Assembly: GCA_002392765.1 (NCBI GenBank)
Contig: DGHT01000061.1
Location: 1-64,000 of the forward strand
Length of the DNA: 64,000 nucleotides
Direction of reading: 5' to 3'
Source: Verrucomicrobia bacterium UBA3841
Lineage (GTDB): Bacteria > Verrucomicrobiota > Kiritimatiellia > RFP12 > UBA1067
This document shows positions 1-9,300 of this stretch, one piece after another (the stretch's first letter is position 1; each line of letters begins with the position of its first letter). Below the pieces are notes generated by a model. The model searched no databases, was not told the origin of the DNA, and saw nothing but the letters and a program-made list of their open reading frames with translations. A program made the position numbers and the translations under genes.

Positions 1-1343
1 TGGGCGACTTCGTGCGTCCGGAAAACCCGAAATACCTCGACGGGACGCGCATCCTCGGCGAGGAACAGAACCACTTCACCGTCAAAATCGGACAGGAGAC
101 GTTCACCGCCGACGGGAAAAACGGCGGCGCGGGCAACGCCGTCATCGCCGGCAGGATCGAGACCCTCTGCGGCAAGGTCCACGTGAGCCAGGCGTCCAGC
201 GTGATGCGCGCGCTTTCGCAGGCCGCGCACCAGCCGCTCCTGCCGCTGTTGCCGGAGCAGGGCATCCAGGGCGGCATCGGCAACGAGCACATCCCGCTCA
301 CCTACACCCTCTCGCGCAACGACGAAACCGGCGCCATCACGATTCGCTACTCCGAGCCCGAGGGGATGCCCGTCAAGTTCCACTGGGAGACCACGGTCGC
401 CCTCGACGGCTCTTCCACATCGACCCCAATCCAATTCACCGAAACCCTCGAGGAGTCCGGCAACAAGGCGCTCGCCAAGACGGCCGGCGGCACCAGTCCC
501 GCCGCCAAGACGATGCAGAACTTCATCCTCGACGCCTCGGGAGCCCAGGAAAACGCCCCCGTCATGGAGAAACTCGGCCGCTTCAACGCCAAACTGCAGG
601 AAGAGACCCGCAAGGACCTCGTCAACACCTTCGCGTTCCTCGTCAACAAGCACCTCGTCAAGAAAGACGGAGGCGGCAACCGCACCGAGGACTTCGACTG
701 CGTGCACTACCAGTTCAACCGCGACGTGGTGGCCGGCGGAATGACCGTCAACCTGCCGGGAGGCGGCAAGGTCTCGACCACGAACTACGAAACCGCGCGC
801 GACCAGCTCGTCCAATTCATCACCGGCGACGACAAGGCGACCTACAAGGCCGCCTCGGCCAACGTGAAGAAGCAGACGGGCCTTCTGATGTCGATCGTCA
901 CGCAATACGCTCCGAGCATGGTCAAGAACGGGTTCATTTCCACCCTGCAAAAGGCCGGGCATGAATACAATCTCTCGGGCGGACGCAAGAACGCCCCAAA
1001 CCCCTTCCAAAAACCCCTGACCTGGACGCTCGGCAAGGCGGAGGACGGCTCGATCAAGGCTTCGTTGACCATCACCGAAGGCGTCGGCTTCCTCTTCAGC
1101 GCCCAGGGCCCAACGCAAGTGGACGACACCGCCAGCTACGAAGAAACCACCCTCGACATCACCATCCCCGCCGGCAACCTCTCCACCCTCGCCGACCAGG
1201 ACTGGTCCACGTTCGACCCCGCCCCGTTCAACGCCGCCGGCAAGGACTCCGACGCGCAGCTGTCGGCCATCCCGCAGCAATTCCGCCTCGAAGCGACCGT
1301 CAACGCCTCCTACAACCTCCACCTCGACGCCCCGGCCGCTTAG
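1..1343 (+). CDS. C-terminal part of a large effector-like protein (5' end outside the window)
   Basis: The frame is open from base 3 to the TAG at 1341-1343. The first possible start (GTG at 12) has no visible ribosome site, so the gene very probably begins upstream of the window. The visible part, about 445 residues, is hydrophilic, with no signal peptide or membrane segment. It has two beta-rich blocks of similar pattern, one with YTLSRNDETGAITIRY near residue 105 and one with WTLGKAEDGSIKASLTITE near residue 345, separated by a helical stretch rich in Lys and Gln. The second block resembles the C-terminal block of the proteins at 44627-45955 and 46946-49210, which sit beside CesT-like chaperone genes. 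I infer the same effector-like family. It could equally be an unrelated repetitive protein. The function is unknown. Confidence 0.5.
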   Translation, partial: GDFVRPENPKYLDGTRILGEEQNHFTVKIGQETFTADGKNGGAGNAVIAGRIETLCGKVHVSQASSVMRALSQAAHQPLLPLLPEQGIQGGIGNEHIPLTYTLSRNDETGAITIRYSEPEGMPVKFHWETTVALDGSSTSTPIQFTETLEESGNKALAKTAGGTSPAAKTMQNFILDASGAQENAPVMEKLGRFNAKLQEETRKDLVNTFAFLVNKHLVKKDGGGNRTEDFDCVHYQFNRDVVAGGMTVNLPGGGKVSTTNYETARDQLVQFITGDDKATYKAASANVKKQTGLLMSIVTQYAPSMVKNGFISTLQKAGHEYNLSGGRKNAPNPFQKPLTWTLGKAEDGSIKASLTITEGVGFLFSAQGPTQVDDTASYEETTLDITIPAGNLSTLADQDWSTFDPAPFNAAGKDSDAQLSAIPQQFRLEATVNASYNLHLDAPAA

Positions 1344-1344
1344 C

Positions 1345-1422
1345 CAACCTTTCAACCCTTCAACTTTTCAACCTTTCAACCTTTCAACTTTTCAACCTTT
1401 CATTCTTTCAACTTTTCAACCC
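1345..1422. repeat. Degenerate 8-nt tandem repeat (AACCTTTC units)
   Basis: About nine consecutive variants of the octamer aacctttc (aacccttc, aacttttc, attctttc) directly follow the stop codon of the preceding gene. It belongs to the same kind of short degenerate tandem repeat that is found in frame inside several genes of this window. The remaining 170 bases before the sigma-factor gene hold the promoter-like site described separately and nothing else recognisable. Confidence 0.85.
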
Positions 1423-1522
1423 ACCCCGGCCGGAGTCGGGGTGCGTCTCCACCGCCTCGTTCTCGTCTTCCACGGCGGCGACTGCGTGCTGGCGGAGGAA
1501 GTGTGAAATTTTCTGCCAACCT

Positions 1523-1550
1523 TTGAGTCGATTTTTCCGTCTATTATTTA
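1523..1550 (+). promoter_or_regulatory. Possible promoter of the sigma-factor gene
   Basis: TTGAGT at 1523-1528 and TATTTA at 1545-1550 are 16 nt apart, a passable match to a housekeeping promoter. Transcription would start close to 1557, at the left arm of the inverted repeat 1555-1584, so the repeat would lie in a short leader. It was judged by eye only. Confidence 0.3.
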
Positions 1551-1554
1551 CGAA

Positions 1555-1584
1555 GGCGTTTTGTTCGGATCAAACCAGAACGCC
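1555..1584. promoter_or_regulatory. Inverted repeat at the start of the sigma-factor gene
   Basis: ggcgttttg (1555-1563) pairs with cagaacgcc (1576-1584) over 8 of 9 positions around a 12-nt centre. It lies between the possible promoter and the ATG at 1597, so it may be an operator or a leader hairpin that controls translation. Confidence 0.4.
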
Positions 1585-1596
1585 GTCTCCTTGAAA

Positions 1597-2967
1597 ATGC
1601 AGAAAATCGATGACAACAGCGAAATTTGGCGGATTTTGTCCGAACATCGCAGCCGTCTCTTGGCGGTTGCGGTTTCGCTTTGCGAAAGCAGGGACGATGC
1701 TGAAGACCTGGTTTCCCGCACCATGGAGCGTGCATGCGGCAGATATTCGACATTCCAAGAGAGGAGTTCACTTTTCTATTGGTTACGGAGAATCATGGTC
1801 AATATTGCGGCGGATGACGCGCGCGACAAGGTTCTCCGCAACACCATGCCTACCAGCCCGGACGACATGGCTGAAGATGAATTGCTTTCCACGAACAGAT
1901 CCGAAGAGGAAATACTTGCATCTTCCGACAGCGAAGCGCTTCGCGAGGCCATAAACAGGCTTGAGCCGGAGTACAAGAAGACGGTCATCATGCACTACTT
2001 GATGGATATGCCGCTTAAGGAGTTAGCTAAGGTTCTGCATCGGCCTATCGGCACGGTAAAGTGGCGGCTCAGCGTCGCAAAGAACGTCCTCGCGGGTATG
2101 CTAAAGAAGACCCTTGGACGCCCGGGAACGTGGATATTTCTCGCGCTTGGGCTGATCACCGGCTGCGTCGCCACATATCTTGTCATGCGCCTTCCGCCGA
2201 GAAAGCCGACGGATCCTGCCGGCGGCATATCCTACAACACTCCGAAGGTGCATGAAATCGCAGTGCGCCGCGCGCCGAAAGATGTCAAGATAGATGGAGA
2301 CCTCTCCGAATGGACGCCGCCCGTGTTCGAGGCGGCGTGCAATCCGCCATACGATCAGGACTACCGCGCCTCGATCCGCATGATGTGGGACGAGAAGCGT
2401 CTCTACATCGGCGGCGACATCCGCACGCCCGCCCCGATGCGCAACATGAGCGCGGCGTCTGGAACGCATCCCTTTGCAGGCGGCTCCGTCATCTGCCGCA
2501 TCGCTGCCGATCCATCGCTCGGATATCCGCTCTCGAACAGCATGATCTACGATCCCCGCAAACCGCAGTCTCGTCCTCTTCCCGACGTCGGACTCGTTTC
2601 GCTCGTAATGTACTACGACAAAGCGTTCGAACGGGAGGACCTCAATGTACATGGAGGCATGCGCAAACAAACAAGGATTGCGCTTGCGCGCGATGCGTGG
2701 CGCGGCGCGTACCGTTTGCACAGAGACGGGCGGGGCTACACGTTTGAATACGCAGTCGAGTGGGAGACGGCCGCGATAGTGCCTCCGAAAAAGGGTGAAA
2801 CACGTGCAAACAACTGGAACATCCATTTCAGCGACGGGGATGGCGTTGTCTGCACGGGACAGATTGTTGAAAACCTTGCTGAAGACATTCCGAAAAAGTA
2901 TATAAGGTTCCAGCAGTGGAGCTACTGCTACTATCCACCGATATGGGGAAAGGCGGTGTTTGAGTAG
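1597..2967 (+). CDS. Membrane-anchored ECF sigma factor with an extracytoplasmic CBM9/DOMON-like sensor domain
   Basis: 456 residues from the ATG at 1597; a TTG at 1561 with an AAGG before it would add 12 residues. Residues about 8-75 form a sigma region 2 (SLCESRDDAEDLVSRTMERA, then FYWLRRIMVNIAADDAR). Residues about 113-168 form region 4 with a helix-turn-helix (LKELAKVLHRPIGTVKWRLS). One hydrophobic helix follows at about 178-197 (WIFLALGLITGCVATYLVM). Residues about 227-456 read as a beta-sandwich of the CBM9/DOMON kind (DVKIDGDLSEW, DEKRLYIGGDI). No separate anti-sigma gene is adjacent. The sensor part resembles the N-terminal domain of the secreted protein at 6322 (ADPSLGYPLSN against TDPAIGWPLPN). 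I infer a one-protein transmembrane switch for the exported-enzyme genes downstream; how the sigma part would be released is not visible. Confidence 0.8.
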   Translation: MQKIDDNSEIWRILSEHRSRLLAVAVSLCESRDDAEDLVSRTMERACGRYSTFQERSSLFYWLRRIMVNIAADDARDKVLRNTMPTSPDDMAEDELLSTNRSEEEILASSDSEALREAINRLEPEYKKTVIMHYLMDMPLKELAKVLHRPIGTVKWRLSVAKNVLAGMLKKTLGRPGTWIFLALGLITGCVATYLVMRLPPRKPTDPAGGISYNTPKVHEIAVRRAPKDVKIDGDLSEWTPPVFEAACNPPYDQDYRASIRMMWDEKRLYIGGDIRTPAPMRNMSAASGTHPFAGGSVICRIAADPSLGYPLSNSMIYDPRKPQSRPLPDVGLVSLVMYYDKAFEREDLNVHGGMRKQTRIALARDAWRGAYRLHRDGRGYTFEYAVEWETAAIVPPKKGETRANNWNIHFSDGDGVVCTGQIVENLAEDIPKKYIRFQQWSYCYYPPIWGKAVFE

Positions 2968-3009
2968 AGTGTAAAGTGTAAAATGTAAAGTGTAAAGTGT
3001 AAAATGGTT
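2968..3009. repeat. Degenerate 7-nt tandem repeat (AGTGTAA units)
   Basis: Five to six units of agtgtaa/aatgtaa directly follow the stop codon of the sigma-factor gene. The same unit recurs in frame inside the glycosidase gene at 13849-13888. Confidence 0.85.
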
Positions 3010-3044
3010 GTGAAATAATGCGATGTTACAGGCAAAGCGAAAAA

Positions 3045-3122
3045 TATGGTAGGGCGGGCGCGCACACCCCGCTAGCGCCAGCTTCGCAGCTCGCGCTTCG
3101 CGCTCGGGGGATATGCGCACGC
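3045..3122. repeat. Copy of an interspersed intergenic repeat family
   Basis: It contains gcttcgcgctcgggggatat, the core that recurs at 49860-49895 and 56145-56172 and, on the other strand, at 7118-7145 and 62954-62975. It lies just before the ribosome site of the Gly-rich protein gene. Confidence 0.6.
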
Positions 3123-3152
3123 CGAAAATTTGAAAACAAAGGAGGCAAATAA

Positions 3153-4886
3153 ATGATGAAGTTGACAGGGTTGGCCGGGGCTGCGGCTTCGGTCGCGATA
3201 GCGGCAAGCGCGTTGGCGGACGGACCGGCGACGACGAACTATCTCGCCGACGGTTCGATCGTCTATACGTTCACCAACACGACGGCGACAACATGGACGG
3301 TTCCGTATTCCGGTACGGCAGATATCCTTCTTGTCGGCGGCGGCGGCGCGGGAGGCAATGGTGGCGGCGGCGGTGGCGGCGGCGGTGTCCTCTACAAGGA
3401 AGGCGTGAACCTTTCCGCAGGACAGGGAACGACAATTTGCGTCGGAGCAGGCGGCTCAGAGTCGGTCGGCGGAGATTCTACGGCCTTTGATTTTACGGCG
3501 CATGGCGGAGGCAAGGGCGCTGATGGCAAGAGAGGCGGAAACGTTGGAGGTTCCGGTGCTTCTGGGGGCGGCGCAGGCGTTGACGCATGGGCTACTACAA
3601 CCGTGAAAGACGGCGGTGAATCGACGGCTGATTCCGAAGTCGGCGAACTTGGCAACAGCGGCGGAAAGTCTCTGGGCTACAAGGCGGGCGGCGGAGGCGG
3701 TGCTGGTGCACCAGGCGCGGATGGGATTTCGTCAAAGGCTGGCGATGGTGGCGAAGGCGTCACAAACTGGATTACAGGCGCGGCGTGCGTCTATGGCTCC
3801 GGCGGCGGTGGCGGTGGCAGAGCAGGAACCGCCGGCAAAGGGGGAACAAACGCCGGCAAAGGAGGCATTAATGTCGCGACGGGCGCTGCAGGCGTTGATG
3901 GATTTGGCGGCGGCGGTGGCGGCGGTGGCGTCAACAGCACGACAAACTCCTCTGGCGGCGACGGCGGCGACGGCGTTGTCATCGTTCGCATCTACTACCA
4001 GCAATACCGTGAAGCCGCGAAAGCACCCGGCACTGGCGGAATCATTTCAAGAATTACGGAAAACGGCACGAATTATGTTGTACACACGTTTGCTGAAAGC
4101 GGAACATTCGAGATTGCCGAAAGCGTGAAAGCGGAAATCCTGGTTGTCGGTGGCGGCGGCGCGGGTGGTTCCGCCAACGGCTATCAGGGTGGCGGAGGAG
4201 GAGCAGGCGGCGTCGTGCATGTCCCGGCAGGGTTCATCCAAGGAGGCGTGGTTCACGCCGTGACGGTCGGCGACGGCGGCGCGGTCGGCAATCCCGCCGG
4301 TGACGGCGGCATGTCCTCGTTCGGAACCGCCTATTCAGCGCTTGGCGGCGGTGGCGGCGGGCGCGGGCAGTACGCCGGCCGTGATGGAGGTTCGGGCGGT
4401 GGTGCCGGAGCCTACACGGCTACCAGATCCGGCGGTTTGGGAACATCCGGTCAGGGACACGATGGTGCTGCCAATTTCCCCGGCACGGGCGGCAACAACA
4501 AAGGTTCAGCCGGCGGCGGCGGCGGAGCCGGGGAGCCGGGGCGCACTGGAGACACGGCATCCGATGTCGGGCAGGGAGGCGACGGGATTGCCTGCGCGAT
4601 TACCGGGGTGTCCGTTTACTATGGCGGCGGCGGTGGTGCGGGACGCGGTGCAGCCGCCGGGGCGGGCAACCCCGGCGGATTTGGCGGCGGCGGAACAGGT
4701 GCGTACACCTATTCAAGCGGCAACGTCAACACTCCGGCAACCGCAGGCGAACCCGGTACGGGCGGCGGCGGTGGTGGCGGTGGAATTTTCGCGAACGACG
4801 GCATTGCAGCGGCGGCCGGCGGTTCCGGCGTCGTGATCATCCGCTATGCGCTTGCTTCAGGCGGACTTATGATCTTTGTCCGATAG
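3153..4886 (+). CDS. Secreted glycine-rich repeat protein
   Basis: 577 residues. A strong AAAGGAGG site precedes the tandem ATGs at 3153 and 3156. The signal peptide runs to about residue 24 (SVAIAASALADG). The mature part has two copies of a glycine-rich domain. Each opens with a short beta segment followed by VGGGGAGG (TADILLVGGGGAGG near residue 60, AEILVVGGGGAGG near 330) and ends in GVVIVRIYY (about 275-285) or GVVIIRYAL (about 562-570). Between these are long runs of GGGGG. Such domains occur in bacterial surface proteins and phage fibres and probably form polyglycine-helix bundles, so an adhesive or matrix role is inferred. It is the first exported protein after the sigma-factor gene, but a 167-base gap with its own promoter-like site separates it from the operon that follows. 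Confidence 0.75.
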   Translation: MMKLTGLAGAAASVAIAASALADGPATTNYLADGSIVYTFTNTTATTWTVPYSGTADILLVGGGGAGGNGGGGGGGGGVLYKEGVNLSAGQGTTICVGAGGSESVGGDSTAFDFTAHGGGKGADGKRGGNVGGSGASGGGAGVDAWATTTVKDGGESTADSEVGELGNSGGKSLGYKAGGGGGAGAPGADGISSKAGDGGEGVTNWITGAACVYGSGGGGGGRAGTAGKGGTNAGKGGINVATGAAGVDGFGGGGGGGGVNSTTNSSGGDGGDGVVIVRIYYQQYREAAKAPGTGGIISRITENGTNYVVHTFAESGTFEIAESVKAEILVVGGGGAGGSANGYQGGGGGAGGVVHVPAGFIQGGVVHAVTVGDGGAVGNPAGDGGMSSFGTAYSALGGGGGGRGQYAGRDGGSGGGAGAYTATRSGGLGTSGQGHDGAANFPGTGGNNKGSAGGGGGAGEPGRTGDTASDVGQGGDGIACAITGVSVYYGGGGGAGRGAAAGAGNPGGFGGGGTGAYTYSSGNVNTPATAGEPGTGGGGGGGGIFANDGIAAAAGGSGVVIIRYALASGGLMIFVR

Positions 4887-4919
4887 ACGGCGCGACATGG
4901 ACGATATTTGAGTTGGCCG

Positions 4920-4949
4920 TTGACATGGGCATTCTTTTCGTGGTATCAC
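4920..4949 (+). promoter_or_regulatory. Promoter-like site before the long exported-enzyme operon
   Basis: TTGACA at 4920-4925 matches the -35 consensus exactly. An 18-nt spacer ending in TGG leads to TATCAC at 4944-4949, a weak but extended -10. It lies 105 bases before the ATG at 5054, the first gene of a tightly packed run that continues to 27854. Confidence 0.45.
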
Positions 4950-4957
4950 ACGCGCAT

Positions 4958-5012
4958 TGTGCAAAAGTGCACAACGCAAAAGTGCACAACGCAGAAATGG
5001 ACAACGAAAAGG
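4958..5012. repeat. 15-nt direct repeat between promoter and operon start
   Basis: Three to four units of about 15 nt (agtgcacaacgcaaa and variants) stand in tandem, with the last merging into the AAAAGGAG ribosome site. It lies in the presumed leader of the operon, so it could affect leader structure or be a binding site. Confidence 0.7.
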
Positions 5013-5022
5013 AGAATAGAAC

Positions 5023-5040
5023 ATGAGCCCATTTAAATAG
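5023..5040 (+). other. Five-codon minigene (MSPFK) with a strong ribosome site
   Basis: AAAAGGAG stands about 9 bases before ATG at 5023, and the frame MSPFK ends at TAG 5038-5040. The next gene starts only 13 bases later and has a weak site of its own. It may be a translational leader that delivers ribosomes to the SGNH gene, or the scar of a lost gene start. Confidence 0.4.
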
Positions 5041-5053
5041 CGCAGATGGAAAA

Positions 5054-6325
5054 ATGAAAAACGGAGTGACAGTAATTGCATTGGCAGTGGCGATGTCGGC
5101 GGCCGCGGCGTTGCCCGTGCATGGCGCGGCGTCGTTTGCGGAATTCGACGCCAGGGCGAAGGCCGGTGAGCGCCTTACTGTTGCCTACTTCGGCTGCTCG
5201 CTCATGTGGAGCGCGAACGCAACCGAGCCGAATCTCACTGGCTTCAGAGGGCAAATGTCGCACTATTTGGAGTCGAAATACCCAAATGCGCATTTCCGAT
5301 TCGTCGATGCCGCGATAGGCGGAACGGGCGCGATGCTCGGCGTGTTCCGGCTTGACAGGGACGTTCTTTCGAAGAAGCCCGACTTGGTCTTCATGGACTT
5401 CGTGTGCAACGACGGATGGGATGCAAAGGCACTTGCGACGACATGCTGCTACGAGTCTCTTTTGCGGCGGATTATCGGCTCCGGTGTCCCTGTCGTGCAG
5501 ACATTCTTCACGTTCAGGGAATGGGCGCGGCGGATTGCGGTCGATGGCGAGCCGGAGGAAACCGTACACAAAAGGATCGCTCCGTATCGCCAGCTTGTCG
5601 GCGCGTATTCTACCGGCGTCGGCGACGTCTATCGAGATTCTCCGCTTTTGTCGGACCTGAAGGGCGGGAAGGTGTCGTTGGAAGAAGTATGGCCTATCGA
5701 CGGAGGGCATCCGTGCGATCTTGGCTACCGCTACTTTGCAGATGCCGGGATTCGAGGATTTGAGAGAGCAGTAGCCGGGGGACTTGTCTGCCGTGTTCCC
5801 GAAAAGCCCGTGTTCGGCACGGTGGCGAATGTTTCGCGTAGAGACGCTGAGACGCTGAATTGTGGTGAGGGCTGGCACAGGGCGCTCACGTACCGCACTT
5901 CGTTGTGGTACGACGGTCTTTCTTCCCGCTGGATGGACGGCATTCTCGCCTTCTCCGGCAATGTGCGCTCGCCGCTCTCGCTGAAGGCCAAGGGCAATCT
6001 TTTCGCCGTGTTCGGCGAGGCCGATGAAAAGGCGCTCACGGCCGAGGTGCTGTGCAATGGGAAGAAGATCGCCGACTTCAATGCATACCACAGGGCAGGG
6101 AAGGGGCGGCTCTTTTTCTGGCGTGACGCGCTTGCGGACGGCTGGGAGTGTGGCGATGGCACAGAACGCGAATGGGCGCTTGACCCGGTTCCGGATGGAG
6201 TCGGCGAATTTCGCGTTGGCGCAATATGCACGGCGACAGTCGTTCCGTCGTGCGAGCTGAAGGGCGATGCGGCATCTGGCTTCGACATCGACAAGATAGA
6301 CCACGGAAGGGGACAAAAGGAATGA
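5054..6325 (+). CDS. Secreted SGNH/GDSL-family hydrolase
   Basis: 423 residues with a signal peptide (cleavage probably after HGA, residue 25). The SGNH blocks can be read in order: block I AYFGCSLMW with the presumed nucleophile Ser49, block II Gly near 90 (AIGGTGA), block III DFVCND with Asn119, and block V DGGHP with Asp216 and His219. Known members remove acyl groups from sugars or lipids, so a polysaccharide esterase acting outside the cytoplasm is likely. A C-terminal beta-rich part follows (about 260-423). At 5837-5866 an 8-nt tandem repeat is inserted in frame between the two parts (SRRDAETLN). The gene opens the compact operon; its stop overlaps the next start by 4 bases. Confidence 0.8.
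   Translation: MKNGVTVIALAVAMSAAAALPVHGAASFAEFDARAKAGERLTVAYFGCSLMWSANATEPNLTGFRGQMSHYLESKYPNAHFRFVDAAIGGTGAMLGVFRLDRDVLSKKPDLVFMDFVCNDGWDAKALATTCCYESLLRRIIGSGVPVVQTFFTFREWARRIAVDGEPEETVHKRIAPYRQLVGAYSTGVGDVYRDSPLLSDLKGGKVSLEEVWPIDGGHPCDLGYRYFADAGIRGFERAVAGGLVCRVPEKPVFGTVANVSRRDAETLNCGEGWHRALTYRTSLWYDGLSSRWMDGILAFSGNVRSPLSLKAKGNLFAVFGEADEKALTAEVLCNGKKIADFNAYHRAGKGRLFFWRDALADGWECGDGTEREWALDPVPDGVGEFRVGAICTATVVPSCELKGDAASGFDIDKIDHGRGQKE
5837..5866. repeat. In-frame 8-nt tandem repeat (GAGACGCT)
   Basis: Two perfect copies of gagacgct with a partial third lie inside the SGNH gene and are translated as a short hydrophilic linker. Confidence 0.75.
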
Positions 6326-9300
6326 GATTGCGGTGCGGAACAATTCTCGCGGGGTGTGCGGTATTCTCGATTGCCGCGTTCGCGGGCACATCGTGCAAGG
6401 ACGGCGTTGCGAAGGCGGTCGCGGCGGACAGTGCGCCGGTCATCGATGGCGACCTTTCGGACTGGAATCGATCGGCCCCGATCCTCGTATGGAACGCCGA
6501 GGAGTGCGCCGAGGCGGAAAATGCTACGCTCTATTTCATGCACGACGAGGCGAATCTCTACGTTGCCTACGAGATGACTCTAATGAGCGGACGCAGCCCC
6601 AAGAACGAGAACCGTCCATTGGACCGCATATGGGTTGGCGACCTCGTTCAGCTGCGTCTCTGCACCGATCCTGCAATCGGCTGGCCGCTCCCGAATAGAA
6701 AGGATGCGCGGCTGAAGAAAAACCCCCGCGTCACTTGCGTCAACCTCTGGCGCGACACGAAAGAGGGGAAAGACTACTGCCACATCACACCGGGCGCGAT
6801 GTTCGACTGCCAGACAACGACGAATCCAGAGGGGAGCGCCGTGAAGTCCGTTGCGTCACCGGGCCGACTCGTGCTCGAGGCGCGCATTCCATGGTCTGCG
6901 CTCGGCGTTCCAGACGGCCATTGTCCTTTTCCGGCCGGCGGGAAAATGCCGGCAGTTGTGGATGTCAAGTGGTATCCTGGCTTTGACGGACACCAGACGG
7001 CGGCCGTCTTTTGCAAGGATCCAGGCGCGTTCGCCTTTATGAACATCGACACTTGGGGGCGGCTCGAGATTTTGCCGCCTGAGGCGGCAGAATCTCGAGG
7101 GGAACGGGTAATGGGGAACGTATCCCCCGAGCGGAGCGAGCCGCGCAAGCGGTCGCTAGAGGGGTGGGAACGGAGTTTGAAGGAGCGCTATGCCGAAGTT
7201 GCCGCGAAGGCGCGAGGCGGGGCGGAACAGGATATGTCGGGCTGGGCGCCAATCGTATTCGATTTGCCTAAGCGGGCGAAAGTCAGCGTCAATGTCTTTG
7301 ACGAGAAGGGCGCTGTGGTGCGCGAGCTGATCGGTGGCGAATGGCGCGACGCTGGACGCATTGAAGTGCGCTGGGACGGACGCGACGCGCTGGGTTTCCC
7401 GTGCGAGACCGAGCGCGACTACCGCTGGAGCGCGTATGCGCACGACGGGCTTGACGTGGTTTACGAGGGCACTGTGGGAACAAGCGGCGAGCCGCCATAC
7501 GAGACGCCGGACGGGAAGGGCGGATGGGGCGCGGACCACGGGCCGCCAGTCGCCTGCGCGGCGGACGATACGGGGCGATATTTCGTTTGGCACATGACCG
7601 AACAGGGGCGCGGAATAGTCAAGACGGATTTCGCCGGCAAGGTCGTCTGGCGCACAACTCCATTCGTGCGCGGCGGCTGGAACGAATACACGGCGGCTTG
7701 TGCGGCCGATGGCGCACTATGGCTCATCCACCAGCCGACCAACGGCAAGAAGCGTCCGGCGCTCGTCAAGATCGACGCTGCGACAGGGCGTAGCGAACTT
7801 TTCCCGAATGGAAAGCCTTTTGTCGAGATCGAGGCCATTGGACCAGAATGTCCGGTTTTCGATACCGGCCTTGCGGCAAGGGAGAAGTACATGTTCAACT
7901 GCGCCGGCATCGCCGCAATCGGCGATGCGGTTTACGTCTCCGACTTGAACGGCAACCGCATTGTCGCGCTCGATGCGAAGACGGGTGTGCAGAAGGGCGA
8001 GATTTCGTGCGATGCGCCGCGCGGTCTCGCCGCCGCGCCGGATGGCGCATTGTGGGCGGTGAGCGGGAAGGGGATTGTGAAATTGTGGAATTGTGGAAAT
8101 ATGGAAATGTGGAAATATGAAAATCTTTCCAACCCATACGCCATAGCCATCGGACAGGATGGGACGCTTTACGTTTCCGACCTTGGCGACAGCCAGCAAG
8201 TAAAGGTGTTCTCCCGCGACGGCAAGATGCTTCGCGCATACGGCAAGCGAGGCGGGCGGGGTTTTCTCGGCAAAATCGACTATGACGCCTTTCTCATGCC
8301 GTTCGGCCTTGCCGTTGACAAGACCGGCGCGCTTCTTGTGGCAGAAGCTTCTGCGCCGAAAGTCATAACTGTTCTCGATGCCGCGACAGGCGCGGTGCGA
8401 AGGCGCTATTTTGGCGATACCGCGTATTCGCCGTCGAACATTCCGGACTGCGACGATCCACGGCTCCAGTATTACTCGATTGAAGGCCCGAATTCATTTG
8501 CGCGGCAGCGACTTGGAGAAGTGCCCGATGCAGCGTGGGATTTTACCGGCGCGGGGCTTGGCGAGTTCGGGTCGGTGCTGTCCACAATGAATATGCCGGA
8601 AGTGATGCGCTGCGACAACGGACGAAAGTATCTTGTCCCGGACGGGAGGCCGATGACGATCTGCATTGTCGGCGACGATGACGCGATGAAGCCCGTCGCC
8701 GGCGTGTTCCCCGATCCGCCGGCGAAGAAGGGATCGCCAGTCACGGCGCTGCGTCTCTGGATGGACAGGAACGGCGACGGACGGCGACAGGAAAGCGAGT
8801 CCTCCGCCGTCTCGAATGTCGCAGGTCGCGTCCTGCGCTGGTCTTCTACGATTGGCGCGATGCGCATGGAGAAAAGCGGAGACTTGTTTCTCAACACGCA
8901 TGACAACGTGGTCGTCGGCATCCCGTGCCGCGGCTTTGACGGGACAGGGGCGCCGCGCTGGGATGCGGCGGCTGCGTACGTGGCGATCCCCGAAATCATC
9001 GCCGGAAAGTCTGCGCTCCACCATACATGGCGTTCAGGGCTTTTGGGACTGCGGCGCGATTCGGCGGGCAATTTCTATGCGGCGGTCGATTGCAATCTCG
9101 ACTACGCCTCGCCGGAACTCACCAAGGCCATGAAGCTTGGCATGGGGCACTCGTCGGAATACAACGGTGTATTCATTTGCAAATACGCGCCGGACGGTTC
9201 GCCGGTCTGGCGCGTCGGGCGCAAGGCGACGGGCGGACTGAAACCCGGCGAGATGCTCCACCACTGGGTGTTTGCGGGGATGGTTGGCGACGATTACGCC

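Noticed and set aside
3153..4886. Collagen-like protein
   Set aside because: There are many glycines, but no regular Gly-X-Y triplets; the GGGGAGG pattern and closing VVIIRY strands fit the glycine-rich surface domain.
5033..6391. Minus-strand frame of 452 residues opposite the SGNH gene
   Set aside because: No start site or recognisable domain; the catalytic SGNH blocks are on the plus strand.
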